DNA of 64,000 nucleotides from Amorphophallus konjac (GCA_022559845.1 CM040118.1:163452331-163516330); one strand, 5' to 3'; positions 1 to 10,753 are shown, numbered from the stretch's first letter. A program made the numbers and translations. Notes: generated from the letters alone by a model not told the origin.

Positions 1-2640
1 CTGTCTCGGTGATCCTTGCTGTAGCTTCAGCCTCGATCCACTTGGTGAAGTAGTCGATGGCGACGATGATGAACTTCTTCTGGGATTGAGCCGTTGGGAA
101 TGGCCCAAGGATGTCGATCCCCCACCGAGCGAAAGGGTAGGGCTCGGTAAGGGTGATAAGTTCCGTGGCCGGCTGATGGACCAAATTGTCGAACCGCTGG
201 CAACGGTCGCACTGTTGTACGTAAGCCGTGCAGTCGCGCTGTAGGGTAGGCCACCAGTACCCCTGCCTTAGCAGGATTCTGGACAGCGACCGACCTCCTG
301 AATGTGCTCCGTATAGGCCTTGATGAATCTCTTCAACAACTTGGCTTGCTTCGTCGGGACCGAGACACTTCAGAAGGGGCCCGGAGAACGATCTTCGGTA
401 GAGAACGTTGTCGAGGATGACAAAGCGCCGAGCTTGGTACTTCATTCGGCGGGCTTCCCGAGGGTCGGAGGGCTCCTGGGAGTCCCGTAGCCAGGACAGG
501 TAGGGGGAGCGCCAGTCACCGGGAGTGGCCGAGTCAATGGCGAGGAGCTCCGAGTCTATGCTCGGGCGCTCTAGCTCTTCTAGGAGGACCGATCGTGTAC
601 CTTCCGGGTCTAGGGAGGAGGCCAGTCGGGAGAGGGCGTTCACCCGAGAGTTTTGCTCCCGAGCTATTCGGACTACCTCGAACTCCTTGAACTGCTGGGC
701 CAGGCTCCGGACCAATTGGAGGTATTTGATCATAGGTGCCTCCCGAGCTTTGTACTCGCCATTGACCTGGCTTGCAACTAGCTGGGAGTCGGTGTGGATC
801 CTGACTCGCTCGGCCCCCAACCGTCGGGCAATGCGGGCTCCCGAGATAAGGGCCTCGTACTCAGAAGCATTATTGGATGCCAGAAAGTTGAACTTCAGGG
901 CGTATTGCAATTCTATTCCTTCGGGGGACTTTAGGAGGATCCCTGCGCCGCTGCCGACCGAGTTGGACAATCCATCGACGAACAGCTCCCAGGTTGGCCC
1001 GGTTGCTGTCGGAGGCCTGTCCTCGACCGGAACGGTGCTCTCGGCGATGAAGTCGGTGAGCGCTTGTCCTTTGATAGCTGATCGTGGCCGATACGAGATG
1101 TCGTCGGCCCCGAGCATGATGGCCCATTTGACGAGTCGCCCCGAGGCTTCGGGATGGGCCATAATCTTCTTCAGTGGCTCGCCGGTTAGCACGGTGATGG
1201 GATGCCCCTTGAAGTAGGGTCGGAGGCGCTTTGCGGAGGTAACCAATGCTAGCACGAGTTTCTCGGTTGCGGGGTACCTCCGCTCGGCCTCGTTGAGCAC
1301 CTTGCTGGTGTAGTAGACCGGCCTCTCGATTCCTGAGTCATTTCTGACTAGGACCGAGCTGACCGTTGATGGCGTCGCTGAGAGATAGAGCAACAAGACC
1401 TCGCCCGGGACGGGCTTGGAAAGCACCGGGGGCGAAGCCAGGAACTCTTTGAGCTCGGCGAACGCTGTCTGGCATTCCCCATCCCATGCGAACGTAGCAG
1501 ATGCTACCTTGGGCCCCCTCATCAGCTTGAAGAAGGGCAAGCATCGTTCGGCCGCACGGGACAGGAAACGACTGAGAGCAGCGACACGCCCCATCAGACG
1601 CTGGACGTCTTTAATACACGTGGGCGGGTGCATGTCCAGGATGGCCTGGACCTTATCGGGGTTGGCTTCGATCCCTCGCTGAGTGACCAGGAAATCGAGG
1701 AACTTCCCGGATCTTACTCCAAAGGCGCACTTGGCGGGATTGAGCTTCATGCTGTACTTCAGGAGGGTGCCGAAAGTCTCGGCGAGGTCGGTGAAGTGGT
1801 CTTGGGCCCTCGGGGTCTTGACGAGCATGTCGTCGATGTAGGCCTCGACGTTCTGACCTAACTGTCCCTCGAACATATGGTTGACCAGTCGCTGGTATGT
1901 GGCTCCAGCATTCTTCAATCCGAAGGGCATCCGGGTGTAGCAGTACACGCCGTAGTCGGTGATGAAGGCGGTCCTCTTGACATCTTCAGGGTTCATTCGG
2001 ATCTGATGATAACCCGAATAGGCATCCAGGAAACTGAGTATCTCGTTGCCCGAGGTTGAGTCAACCAGTTGGTCGATGCTCGGTAGCGGATAGCAGTCCT
2101 TGGGGGTGGCCTTGTTCAGATCAGTGAAGTCTATGCACATTCGCCACTTGCCTGTGGTTTTCGACACCAGGACGACGTTGGCTAGCCACATCGGGTACAG
2201 GACCGGTCTAAAAAGACCTGTCTCTTGTCCCTTGGTGACCTGCGCCTTGATGATCGCCTGTTTCTCGGGTGCATGCTTCCTCCTCCGCTGCTGTACGGGT
2301 CTCACGGTGGTATCGAGGTTGAGCTTGTGCATCACAGTTTCCTCTGGTATACCAGGGAGTTGATCATCGGACCAAGCGAAGACCCGAACGTACTCAGAAA
2401 GAAACTCCTCGTATTGCTGCTGTTCCTCTGGTGGTAGGTCGGCACCGATCCTTACTCCTAGGGCCAGGTCGTCGTTCAGGAATACCGTTAATAACTCGCC
2501 ACCGGGTTCGGTGGTCACGACTTTTCCTTCGACTCCCCTGGGGCCCTTATCCTTCCCGTCTGGCCTTGAGGCTTCCACCGAGATATTGTAGCACCTTCTA
2601 GCCGTGGCCTGGTTACCTCGGACTTCCCCCAACCCGTTTT
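1..2640 (-). CDS. pol: Y pol: reverse transcriptase, RNase H and N-terminal integrase (partial, open to the edge)
   Basis: This minus-strand frame reads without a stop from about 2640 to base 1. Seen in order: linker near the protease end; RT with WRMCIDFTDLNKA, LSFLDAYSGYHQI, MPFGLKNAGATYQR and the active site YIDDMLVK (about 1815-1840); RNase H with FVDG, an EYEAL glutamate and HTDSQ (about 790-1000); an H2C2 zinc finger HQGLYGAHSGG...CDRC (about 200-330); and the integrase core start WGIDILGPFP with IDYFTKW. These enzymes copy the element RNA to DNA and insert it. One oddity: the last RNase H acidic position, normally in ADALSRL, reads VNALSRL, an Asp to Asn change. The frame differs from that of the upstream protease end, so the polyprotein is frameshifted near 2640. 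The gene continues beyond the window. Confidence 0.92.
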
Positions 2641-4701
2641 TGGTGGAAACTTCATTTTTTGGTGATAGGTAGATGGTACGGCCTTTATTCGGCTGAGAAT
2701 TTTCCGGCCGAAAATGGCGATGTACGCTATCATACCTTTAATCACTATGAAGTCCACTATGACCGTAACAGTTTTGGGTGGGGTGCCGATAGTGACCGGC
2801 AGGCTTAAGGCTCCCTCGGGGTAGGTGGCCAGGCCATTAAACCCGCAAAGGGGCGTTCGGATCGGGCGGAGCTTGGATGGGTCTTCCCCCATCTTGAGAA
2901 AACAGTCATAAGATAATACATCGGGGGCGCTCCCATTATCAACCAAAATCCTATCTATATTACAGTGATTTATTGTGGCCGAGATAACGAGGGCATCGTC
3001 ATGCGGGGTGCTCAGCCCTTCCAGGTCTTGGTCGGAGAAGACTATGACCTGGGGCTCCATCGGCGGGCCTCTGGGGGGCTCTAAGGCTCGGCTGGCCCGC
3101 TCGGCATGACGTTTCCTTCCTCGGCTGGTGTCGCCGCCCGATGTCGCTCCTCCGGAGATGACGTTGATGTGGACCCCTCGGGGGGCATTGTCGATCTCCT
3201 CTGCGGCGTCTCGGTCTTCTTTGTGCCCGGTCGTGAACCGGGCTAGATGCCCCAGATGGATGAGGCGCTCGATCTCGTCCTGGAGCTGATGGCAATCTCC
3301 GGTGTGGTGCCCGTGGTCACCGTGGAACAGGCAATGCCTGTCCCACTTGCGGTTCTTCGACCTCATTGGCTCGGGCTGGCGGAGAAGTCCCGAGTCTTTG
3401 GTGTCTTCATAGATCTCATAGACTGGCACGGTCAAGGGGGTGTACCGCTCGTACTTTCTCTTGCGCTCTCCTTCTCGATCGCGCTTCTTACCCGAGCCAG
3501 GGTTTGGCTCGGAGGTCCGCTTCTTGTCCCCCTCCCGACCCGAGCCGGTTGCGTCTCGGCAGGCGCTGAGTACTTCTTCGCACTCGGCGTGGCGCAGTGC
3601 CAGAGTCACTAGCTCGGCAAGGGTCGAGGGAGGGTGGAGGACAAGCTCGCGGCGGAGATTCTCATCCCGGGTGCCCCCGGTCAGTGCGGTTGTGGCTGAG
3701 GCCACATCCAGGCGGGGGATCCTGAGGGCTTCCGATTTAAATCGGTGGACGTAAGTCTGGAGCCTCTCCCCTTGCGCCTGTTTGAGAGCCAGGAGCCCCG
3801 CTACTGACCTTGGGGGGGCGCTACCGGCGAAACTCTCCTTGAAAATTCGCCCAATATTGCCTGAAGTCTCGGATGGACCCAGGGGCGAGGGCCCGGAACC
3901 ATGCCTGAGCGCCTTGGACCAGGGTGGCCGCGAAGGCTCGGCATTTGATGGGATCCGGCGTTCCATGCAGGGTCACCAGGGCGTCGAAGCTATCGTAGTG
4001 GTCGGCTGGGTCGCCCTGGCCGTCGTAGAGCTTGAAGGTTGGGATGGAGGCTCTGGGAGAGACCTCTGCCTTCAAGATGTACTCGGAGAAAGGGGATTTC
4101 TCCTCGTCCTCTGGGAAAGAGGTCTTCTGCAGGGCGCGGAGGGCGCGCTCTTGCTCTGCGAACCGTCTTTCAAAATCTCGTAGCTGGAGAGACAGCTCTG
4201 GCTGCGGTCGCGCCGGGGGGCTGGGGGGGCGTCGTGGCGATCTCCCGGGGTACTGGTGCCCGGGCGTAGCGGCCTCGCCCCCTGCTTTCCTCGCCTCGGC
4301 GTGGAGGAAGCCTCTTGCTCCGTAGGCGGAGCATGCGAGGGTCCTCCGACGTCGTTGCGGAGGAGCTGTCGGCCGTAAAGGGTGAAGCGGCCTCCGGCTG
4401 TGTGCTGCGTCGCACTCCTTCGAGGGGGACTTCCTGACGGGGCGTGGGACCTTGCGTCCCTAGCCGCCTGGGCCCTCATGAGCTCCATGAGGACGTCCAT
4501 TTTTTCGTTGAGGGCCTGGAAGGCGTTGGCGCCACCGTCGAGGGGTGCCCCTGTCTCCGCCGGGGGGGGTGGTGGCCTGTTGGTGTGGATGCTGGCGTTG
4601 GAGGGGGGGCTCTGCGAGACCCTAGAGGGGGCGCCTCCCGCCGCTGCCATAGCCTTACCCTTCCCATCGGCGGATCTCCTTCCTGAGCTTCTTCTCACCA
4701 T
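2625..4701 (-). pseudogene. gag: Y gag-protease region, broken by frameshifts
   Basis: Start at the ATG at 4701 (MVRRSSGRRS...), a little downstream of the PBS. The first part is low-complexity and Pro/Ala-rich. The capsid-like core TFKLYDGQGDPADHYDSF lies in a second frame (about 4075-3850), then SVAGLLALKQAQGERLQTYV resumes in the first frame. This needs two frameshifts, near 4090 and 3845. A zinc-knuckle-like CLFHGDHGHHTGDC follows at about 3330. The protease has the motif ILVDNGSAPDVL (about 2950); Asn in place of Ser or Thr after the catalytic Asp is how I remember many plant Gypsy proteases of this type, so it is probably not a lesion. A third frameshift near 2640 separates this frame from pol. 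Gag would form the particle and protease would cut the polyprotein; this copy should not make one continuous product. Confidence 0.88.
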
Positions 4702-4716
4702 CTTGGCTCTTCGTGC

Positions 4717-4736
4717 GTTTCCCACAGACGGCGCCA
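4717..4736 (-). other. Y primer binding site
   Basis: On the minus strand the sequence reads TGGCGCCGTCTGTGGGAAA, two bases inside the LTR end. It fits the tRNA-primed start of minus-strand DNA in non-chromovirus plant Gypsy elements. Which tRNA is used cannot be proved here. Confidence 0.8.
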
Positions 4737-4738
4737 GA

Positions 4739-5540
4739 TGAAGAGGCGAGATCTCGCGCTGAGTCCTGAGCGGGCTATGGATCACCAGAAGATGAATCTG
4801 AAAGAGAGGGAAACGTATCAGAGGGCCCAGGGGATCTCCCTGGGGGAAAACCCTCCGATGGCTAAGTCAGTAGAGCTATGGTGGAAGTGATAATGGGTGG
4901 AGGAGAGGGCTGATGCGCGAGAATCCTCTCCACCAGAGGGTGAAGCGAATCGTGCTCAGGAGCTTAGGGTGTGTGAAAGCCTTGTTTCTCTTTTACCTTC
5001 TTCTGGAGGGTATCCCTTGCTTAAATAGTGCGCCGCCTTCAGGAGTCCTGCAAGCTGAGGGGTTCCCGGCGGGAGTTACGTCTTTAACGGGGGCTTTCAT
5101 GGCCTGATCGTGGGAACGCTATCCCCTCGGAGTTTGGCGGCTCCCCTGACTCTCCCGCTGGCGGGGGACTCTGAACGGCTGCACATGCGGATAATCAACC
5201 GGCCTTACCGAGCCTCGGGGATGCTAGCTCTTGTCCGAGCGATAGGCATGGCCCGGCGAAGGTGGGGTCGGATAGGTCGGCTAGAGCCTATCTCTCTCGG
5301 ACGGGGAGAGGGCTTTAGGCCGGACCTTCCTTGGGACCTGACCGTTGTCTCGGGCCCTCCGAGCCTAGAAGGCCGCCGGGGAGAGTTAGTTCCTCGAGTC
5401 TTGTTTATTGGGCTTTTCTTCCCTAAGTGGGCCCTGTGGGCTATCACTCGGGCGGGCTCGCCTGGTTGGACCTTGTGGGTCTTGTTGGGCTGCCTTTGTG
5501 GTGGGCTGCGGAAATCCCCCTCTCCAGCAGGGAAATTGCA
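4739..5540 (-). repeat. Y 5' LTR (about 0.8 kb)
   Basis: On the minus strand it begins TGCAATTTCCCTGC and ends CGCCTCTTCA directly before the PBS. The outer end could also be 5544, because TGCATTGCAA also starts with TG. The second LTR is outside the window, so the exact end and target duplication are untested. ORFs inside it look incidental. Confidence 0.8.
5021..5027 (-). promoter_or_regulatory. Probable TATA box of the Y LTR
   Basis: The minus strand reads CACTATTTAAGC in a GC-rich LTR, about 510 bp from the LTR start. It is the best TATA candidate in this LTR. Confidence 0.5.
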
Positions 5541-5869
5541 ATGCATTATGGCATGAATACATAATGTTCAACTTATGCATGACAGAGTATGAAAGTATAT
5601 GCAAACTCAATATGTGTAGTGAAAACATGATCTGAAGAATCTTCAAGCTCTCCTACCATAAGATGTTATATGACAAGTGATATATGCACGAGTATGCAAA
5701 CAACAATGAATGGAATGCATGTACGGACATGTGCATTATCACAAGACTATTCAGCACAATATGAATAAAGCCATGACACCATTACTGAAGAGAGTGAGAG
5801 GGATATCACGTGAGTTTCCAAATTCCATTTTTGATTTTCTGTTTTAGCCTTTCTTGAGTCACTTGACTT

Positions 5870-5936
5870 GTGTGCCTTACCTTTTTGGCGAAAATAAATT
5901 TCATGCTTTACATTTCCAAGGCACACCTGCAAAATA
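5870..5936 (-). other. Inverted repeat just after F gag
   Basis: GTGTGCCTT (5870-5878) and AAGGCACAC (5928-5936) form a 9-bp perfect stem with a 49-base loop. It lies just past the gag end, where A and E have equivalent stems with different paired bases. A role at the gag-pol boundary is an inference. Confidence 0.65.
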
Positions 5937-5942
5937 GATTTC

Positions 5943-7685
5943 TCATTTGGCCTTCTTAGGTACCCAAATCTTTTTGGGTCCTTGTAGGTTAGCAGCAACA
6001 TGGGCATGTGGTTTCCAACTTTTGACAACATCCAAATCATCATTTTTCTTTAGAAAATAATCATGCTTAACATTCCCAGATTTGCCAAAGTGATGGTAGA
6101 AGGCACGTGGCATCATATTCTTCCTTCTCATGAGTTCTACTGATTTGTGTGCGTGAGCATGATGTGTTGAGTGGGAGTTCTTTCTCTTCAACAATAACCA
6201 GCAATGTGAGGTTGTATGACCCCATTTACCACAATGATTACAATGCATGGAAGGTTTTGTGATGAAGACTTTCTTTACATTTTTTAAAACAGCTTGGTTT
6301 CAACATGCTCTCAAATCATCATTCTTCATAATGAAACAATTATACATAGCATGTCCATGTTTTTCACAATAAAAATATATGAGTTTCTTTCTAATTGGTT
6401 GTATGTGTGTGGAAGAGGTATGTTCAACATGCATGGAGGTGCTAGGAGTATTTTTGAATTTTTGATGCAAATTGATTTTCTTTGCAGATGCATGTGTGTG
6501 TGCAACATGATTTTTCTTTTTCGGATTTTCATTTGATCTTTTTATTATCTGTGAAGAAGATTGATTTGGGGACCAATTTGATGTACTGGCTATGTTTGAA
6601 CTGTGCACAAAAGATGTATAAACTTTATTTTCAAACTTCTTTTTGTTCACAAGATTAAAACCTAGCCCTTCCCTTTGAAAATTCACTTTCGACCCCAATA
6701 ATTTGTCCAAATTTTCTTGACCATTCACAAATCTAGACAATAAAACATTCAAGTCAAGAATTTCTGATTGAAGAGATGCAATGTGAAATTCATAGAAAAT
6801 CATCTTATTTTCATAGGAGTTGACTTGTTCATGTAAAGTAGCATTGATGGTTTTATGATGTTCAATTTCTTGCAACAAAGCATGCACTTTTTTAGATTCA
6901 TCAATATTCACAAATTTTCATTTTTCAAGAGCAAACAATCTTTCAGAAATAGTATTGTTCAATTCCTTCAGTTTCTCATTTTCCATTTCAAGATTTTTAT
7001 CATGAGCAAACTCAGTTTGACCATTGTTCATAAGACTTACTCTCTCACTCAGCTCTTTGTTTTCATTTCTCAAAGAAGATATTTAATCTTTATGAATTTC
7101 AACGTCGAACACATGACCATCAATCAATTCCTTCAAGTGTGAGCATTCTTTCCATGGAGAATCACATTTATTTTGTCCAACATTCTTTTTCAATTTTTTG
7201 TTTTCAGACTTAACCATCTCGTATTTATCAGCAAGCTCATCATATGCAATCAATAACTCCTCATAGCTGAATTTATCTTCATTATCAGAATCAGAATTTA
7301 CCTTTGAGCTTGATTCAACTTGCTGATCACTCCCTTGATCACTCGTGCCTGCCACAAGACATTGATCTTCATGCTCTTCCCGGACTTTGGTTAAGCCGAC
7401 CAAGATATCCTTCGCGGATCTGCAATGGGAGACAAAAGGGAAATGATTAGAATCAACTGCAGCAATAAGTAATTTTAGAACCAAACAATTTTGATCATGT
7501 TTGAGCTTGGAATCTGCGGTCCAGACAGATTTGTCTTTAGGCAACTCATAAGGACCATGTGAGATAAGCTTCCATAACTTAGGATCATATGAGTTGACTA
7601 GACTACACATCCTTCCTAACCATAAATCAAAATTGCAACCATCAAACACCGGTGGAGAATTCAAGGTGTACATAATGGTAGTCAT
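5943..7685 (-). pseudogene. gag: F gag (SIRE-like), degenerate
   Basis: The start is the ATG at 7685 or at 7673. The N-terminal domain PPVFDGCNFDLWLGRMCSLV...WKLISHGPYELPKDKSVW is the Copia gag fold (DUF4219/UBN2-like), matching A, C and E here. It is followed by an acidic linker (SDNEDKFSYEEL), a long Lys/Glu/Asn-rich coiled coil, the conserved patch QREGLGFN, and zinc knuckles. One knuckle is intact (CNHCGKWGHTTSHC, about 6200), one has lost its first Cys (YFYCEKHGHAMYNC) and one is ruined (FYHHFGKSGN). Stops fall at about 7083, 6917, 6298 and 5943 in the same frame, so the gene is dead. Gag would coat the element RNA. It ends with IWVPKKAK and a stop, like the GPK-WVP gag ends of A and E. 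Confidence 0.88.
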
Positions 7686-7730
7686 TTATCTGGATCACTC
7701 TAGATCGTTAGATCTATGAAATTAGAGCCT

Positions 7731-7744
7731 TGGCTCTGATACCA
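7731..7744 (-). other. F primer binding site (initiator tRNA-Met)
   Basis: The minus strand reads TGGTATCAGAGCCA two bases from the LTR end. This is the standard Copia PBS, complementary to the 3' end of plant initiator tRNA-Met. Confidence 0.9.
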
Positions 7745-7959
7745 ATTGAAGTCATGCGATCAATGACACCCAAGAGGGGGGTGAATTGGGTGTTTACCAA
7801 TTTTAGGAAAACTTTTGGTTTTTTACAAAATATGTGGTAAACAATAATTAGCAATAGAAAAATAATTAACCAATTCTCTCAAACTCACCGTTCCCACACG
7901 ACCATACAACGAAAATAATCAAACCACACAAATAACATACAATGCACAGCAGTTTTTAA

Positions 7960-8017
7960 GGTGGTTCGGATGCAACGACGGCAATCCTACGTCCACCCCT
8001 CACCAAACCCGGTGAGG
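7960..8017 (-). ncRNA. Two-hairpin RNA element in the F LTR
   Basis: On the minus strand: hairpin I CCTCACC-gggttt-GGTGAGG, then GGTGGACGTAG, an inner stem GGAT-TGC...GCATCC, and GAACCACC-like closure (CCGAACCACCTTAAAA). GGTGG pairs with CCACC. The same layout with different paired bases occurs in A, B, C, D and E. It lies in the transcribed part of the LTR. Function unknown. Confidence 0.72.
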
Positions 8018-8335
8018 CTTCACTCGGGGATAAATCCCCAAACGGAGAAAACGCTCCAACCACACACGCAGGACGACGCCTGCACACACACACGGGGACG
8101 CGCCCCAACCCACACACGGAGACAAGCTCCAACACACACACACACACACACATGGAGATGAACTCCAACATGATCCGACAACTGGATCACAACCACACAC
8201 ACAAGATCGAACAGATCTAAAAAGACCCTCACACACACAAACGCAGATCTAGGAAGATCCACGTACACACACGAATCAATTACAACACACACACAAACAA
8301 CCACGGATCCAACACGATCCACACACACACAAGTT
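8018..8335 (-). repeat. Train of short hairpins separated by CA/GT runs
   Basis: On the minus strand, short stems with about 5- to 7-base loops follow one another: GATCC/GGATC, GGAG/CTCC (three times), GGGG/CCCC (twice), GCAGG-cgtcgt-CCTGC and AGATC/GATCT. They are spaced by GTGTGTGTG runs. ORFs here are simple-repeat artefacts. It sits between TATA and the two-hairpin element, so it should be transcribed. Confidence 0.65.
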
Positions 8336-8950
8336 ATTGCGATTTATGATGAAACACAAATATGAGACTTAAAGCACAAGACACCAAAGTAAATAGACCA
8401 CAGTTTAGAATGCTCCTGATTTAGGCTCCCCCTGAGTGTATGCTCCGGATGTTTACGTTGATTCCTTCTTCACCTGAATGGCTTGAGACTCAGCTTGAAT
8501 GGCCTTGTATTGGATGTAGGTTTCCTTGCACGGAGTACTGTTCACTGCTACAGTACTTCTTCTTCTCTTCACTTGGACAGCCTTCCCTTAAGCTCTTCTT
8601 GAGATCCTTGCTTGATTGGAACTCCCTGGCTTTAGAAGATGACTGAATGGCTTCAGTTGATGCTTGAATGGCTTTGATCGGATGAAGAACTTGGTGGAAG
8701 GAATGTTGTTCACGATCGTTGTAGCAACCTTCCATTGATAGCTACTATCTTGATCTCTCTAGGTTGATTTGGTGTTGCTTCAATTCATGGGAAGATGAAG
8801 GCTTCAAAATAGATCTTGGATCTTCAACTATGATGAGGCTTTGATCTTCAAATCACTGTTCATGGCTATAGTGATATTCCTCCTCTTCCTTGAGCCAACT
8901 TGATCTCTCTTGTTCTCTTGGAGCCTCTTAGGGTTTATGACCTCAAAGAG

Positions 8951-8960
8951 AGGTTTTATA
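8951..8960 (-). promoter_or_regulatory. Probable TATA box of the F LTR
   Basis: The minus strand reads GGGTTATAAAACCTC. It lies about 140 bp downstream, in transcription sense, of the GTCGAC cluster. Confidence 0.6.
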
Positions 8961-9099
8961 ACCCTTGGAAGGTTAGGAGACAAGTCCCAGACCTAGATCC
9001 ACAAAATCTGGGGTGATTGGGAGCATTGGGGTTAAAGAAATGGGGTGAAGGACCTCTTTTCGAACTTGACACAAAAGTCAACAAAGGAGGGCCTCGGGG

Positions 9100-9280
9100 C
9101 TGGCGGTCGACCGGTGGAGGGCTGGCGGTCGACCGCTAGAGGCCATTCTGTAGCTTTATGGCTGCTGGGAAAATAGGTCGACCGCTAGCTCCTGGCGGTC
9201 GACCGCCAGGTTCACAGGTGCCAATTTTTCAGTTCTGTGATTTCAGGTCGACCGCCAAGGGTCCACAGGTCGACCGCCAG
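9100..9280. repeat. GTCGAC palindrome cluster in the F LTR U3
   Basis: Six GTCGAC sites lie at 9106, 9128, 9177, 9198, 9247 and 9269, most flanked by CGG/CCG or GCGG/CCGC. The 18-mer CTGGCGGTCGACCGCCAG at 9192-9209 is a perfect palindrome. One chance site is expected about every 4 kb. Confidence 0.85.
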
Positions 9281-9890
9281 TCTCCAAACCTGCAAAAGTC
9301 AAGTGTTAGTTCACTTGAAACTATCCATTGGTTCAATACTTGAAAAGGGCTTGTGTTAGTTGATTACAAGTTTGTTTAGACTCGATTTAACACATGGAAT
9401 GATTCATGAACACAAGTTTGAAAAGGAGTGAATCTTGATGGTTTAAAGCATGAAGCTTCGTTTTAATATAAGGTAGGAGTCTTACCAATGGTTCTTGACA
9501 GTAAATGACATATACCACCTGTTTTGGATTGCAGAGGAGCATGGTGCTTATCCACACGTTTGGTTTACCAGGTGGCTACCATGAGTTGATCCTGCAAGTA
9601 AAATAGTCATGGTTAATACCATGCTTGTTCACATTAAAGAGATTATGAAACATCTTGCCTCTTGCAAACCCAACATAAACAATAAGATGAATGAGCACAA
9701 TCATCAAGAACATGTGTAATCATCATAGGTTTAGTTATCATCATTAAAGCACACATTAAGTTTAGTTATCATCAAAACCATAACTTAACAATTACAACAA
9801 TCATCAAAACCATAACTCAACATTCTGAAGACTCAGATCTAGACTGAAATCTGAGTGGGAAAGTTGGTTCCTCCAATGCGTTTCGCTTGT

Positions 9891-9893
<3 letters not shown>

Positions 9894-9925
<32 letters not shown>
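9894..9925. promoter_or_regulatory. (TA)n tract acting as the A 5' LTR TATA region
   Basis: An uninterrupted AT dinucleotide run of about 32 bp, matched at 16388-16420 in the other LTR. The equivalent site in B and E is a shorter TATATATA. A GA tract follows at about 10004-10026. Confidence 0.6.
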
Positions 9926-9927
<2 letters not shown>

Positions 9928-10380
9928 AGCTGGCTTTGAAAATAATAGACAAGGGGTGAATTACTGAAGAATCTGGAAGAAGGGAGATCGAGCACCTGAA
10001 AAGAAAAGAGAGAGAGAGAGAGAGACAAGGCGAAGGGAAGCAAGAATAGCAATCTAAAGATTAGCTTTTCTGGTGTGTTCTCTGGATCAGATCCGAGACA
10101 CTTGGCTCTTGTGTCAGCAGTCTATTCTAGATTTATTGACAATTTTCTGTTGCTGTGTTTAGTCCTTTTAGCTTTTTCTTATTTGACATTTTATTCAAGC
10201 TGTTCGTCAGTGGGTGCAGAAGAGGTTTCCTCTAGTCGTCTAAGCTGTAAAGCCCAGCGGGTCAAGCTGTTTGTCAGCGTTGCAGAGGATTGATTCCTCT
10301 GGACAGCAAGCTGTGTCGCTCAGCGGTTGTAGGCAAGCTGTGAAGCCCAGTGGTTTTTCAAGCTGTGTGTTAGCAGAAAT

Positions 10381-10432
10381 CCACACTCTGGTTTAGTGTG
10401 GGGTGGACGTAGGTCTGAAGGACCGAACCACC
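10381..10432 (+). ncRNA. Two-hairpin RNA element, A 5' LTR copy
   Basis: Hairpin I CCACACT-ctggttt-AGTGTGG; then GGTGGACGTA; inner stem GGTC-tgaag-GACC; closing CCACC followed by TAAAAATC. The outer GGTGG/CCACC and both inner stems are intact. The 3' LTR copy is at 16875-16926. Confidence 0.75.
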
Positions 10433-10740
10433 TAAAAATCCTTGTGTACTGTGTGGATTGCTCTGTCATGTGTTCAACGCTAGATGCATGCTTAGGATCT
10501 CATTTCAATTTCTTATCTGTTGACTCATCTTGAGAGCACAAACGCTCTGTTTCTACTGGAAGTACAGGTCAAGTGTTCAACGATGTGCATAAATAGAGTA
10601 TTTCATTGTTTAGTCAAGTCCTGTATCGTTTCAGGGAGTTTCGATCCGGGTGTCCTTGTCTTAGGTTTTGAAATTGGTTGAGATTTTCACCGAGGGATTC
10701 ATTCACCCCTCTCTGAATCCATCGCATCAGCTCTAACAGT

Positions 10741-10753
10741 TGGTATCAGAGCC
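10741..10753 (+). other. A primer binding site (initiator tRNA-Met)
   Basis: TGGTATCAGAGCC, two bases after the LTR end CTCTAACA. Confidence 0.93.

Larger units (their letters stand above)
1..5540 (-). mobile_element. Element Y: Ty3/Gypsy LTR retrotransposon, 5' part, running off the left edge
   Basis: Reading leftward on the minus strand: LTR (5540-4739), PBS (about 4736-4717), gag, protease, reverse transcriptase, RNase H, and the zinc finger and start of integrase at the window edge. The order PR-RT-RH-INT defines Ty3/Gypsy. The PBS resembles TGGCGCCGTCTGTGGG, the type found in non-chromovirus plant lineages (Tat/Retand-like). The chromodomain region is not visible, so the lineage is inferred. 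The element sits inside Copia element F: F sequence continues directly at 5541. The far LTR and second target duplication are outside the window. Confidence 0.93.
5541..9822 (-). mobile_element. Element F: Copia (SIRE-like) retrotransposon, LTR plus gag part, minus strand
   Basis: On the minus strand: LTR 9822-7747 (TGTTGAG...ACTTCA), PBS TGGTATCAGAGCC, decayed gag, then a short non-coding stretch cut by the insertion of Y at 5541. No protease, integrase or RT motif is visible between the gag end (5943) and 5541. F abuts the A LTR exactly at 9823, so F was inserted into the 5' LTR of A. The remaining half of F and the missing left 0.68 kb of the A LTR must lie left of the window. Confidence 0.87.
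7747..9822 (-). repeat. F LTR (2.08 kb)
   Basis: On the minus strand it runs from TGTTGAGTTATGG (9822) to GCATGACTTCA (7747), next to the PBS. In transcription order it holds a GTCGAC palindrome cluster (9280-9100), TATA (8960-8951), a chain of small hairpins separated by GT repeats (8335-8018), and a two-hairpin RNA element (8017-7960). Confidence 0.85.
9823..10738 (+). repeat. A 5' LTR, 3' portion only
   Basis: Aligns with 16313-17232 of the 3' LTR and ends TCTAACA before the PBS. It retains the TATA repeat, GA tract, hairpin train (AAGCTGTG...GCTCAGCGG units), and the two-hairpin RNA element. Confidence 0.9.

Noticed and set aside
525..2437. Plus-strand ORFs over the Y pol region
   Set aside because: They are shadows of the minus-strand pol frame, which has clear RT, RNase H and integrase motifs and runs off the window.
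3247..4741. Plus-strand ORFs over Y gag
   Set aside because: Antisense of gag-protease; GC-rich third positions keep several frames open.
8000..8328. Cys/Val-rich minus-strand ORFs
   Set aside because: Products of GT/CA simple repeats in the F LTR.
9894..9925. (TA)n tract as an independent microsatellite feature
   Set aside because: It recurs at the TATA position of the other A LTR, so it is better read as part of the LTR promoter.
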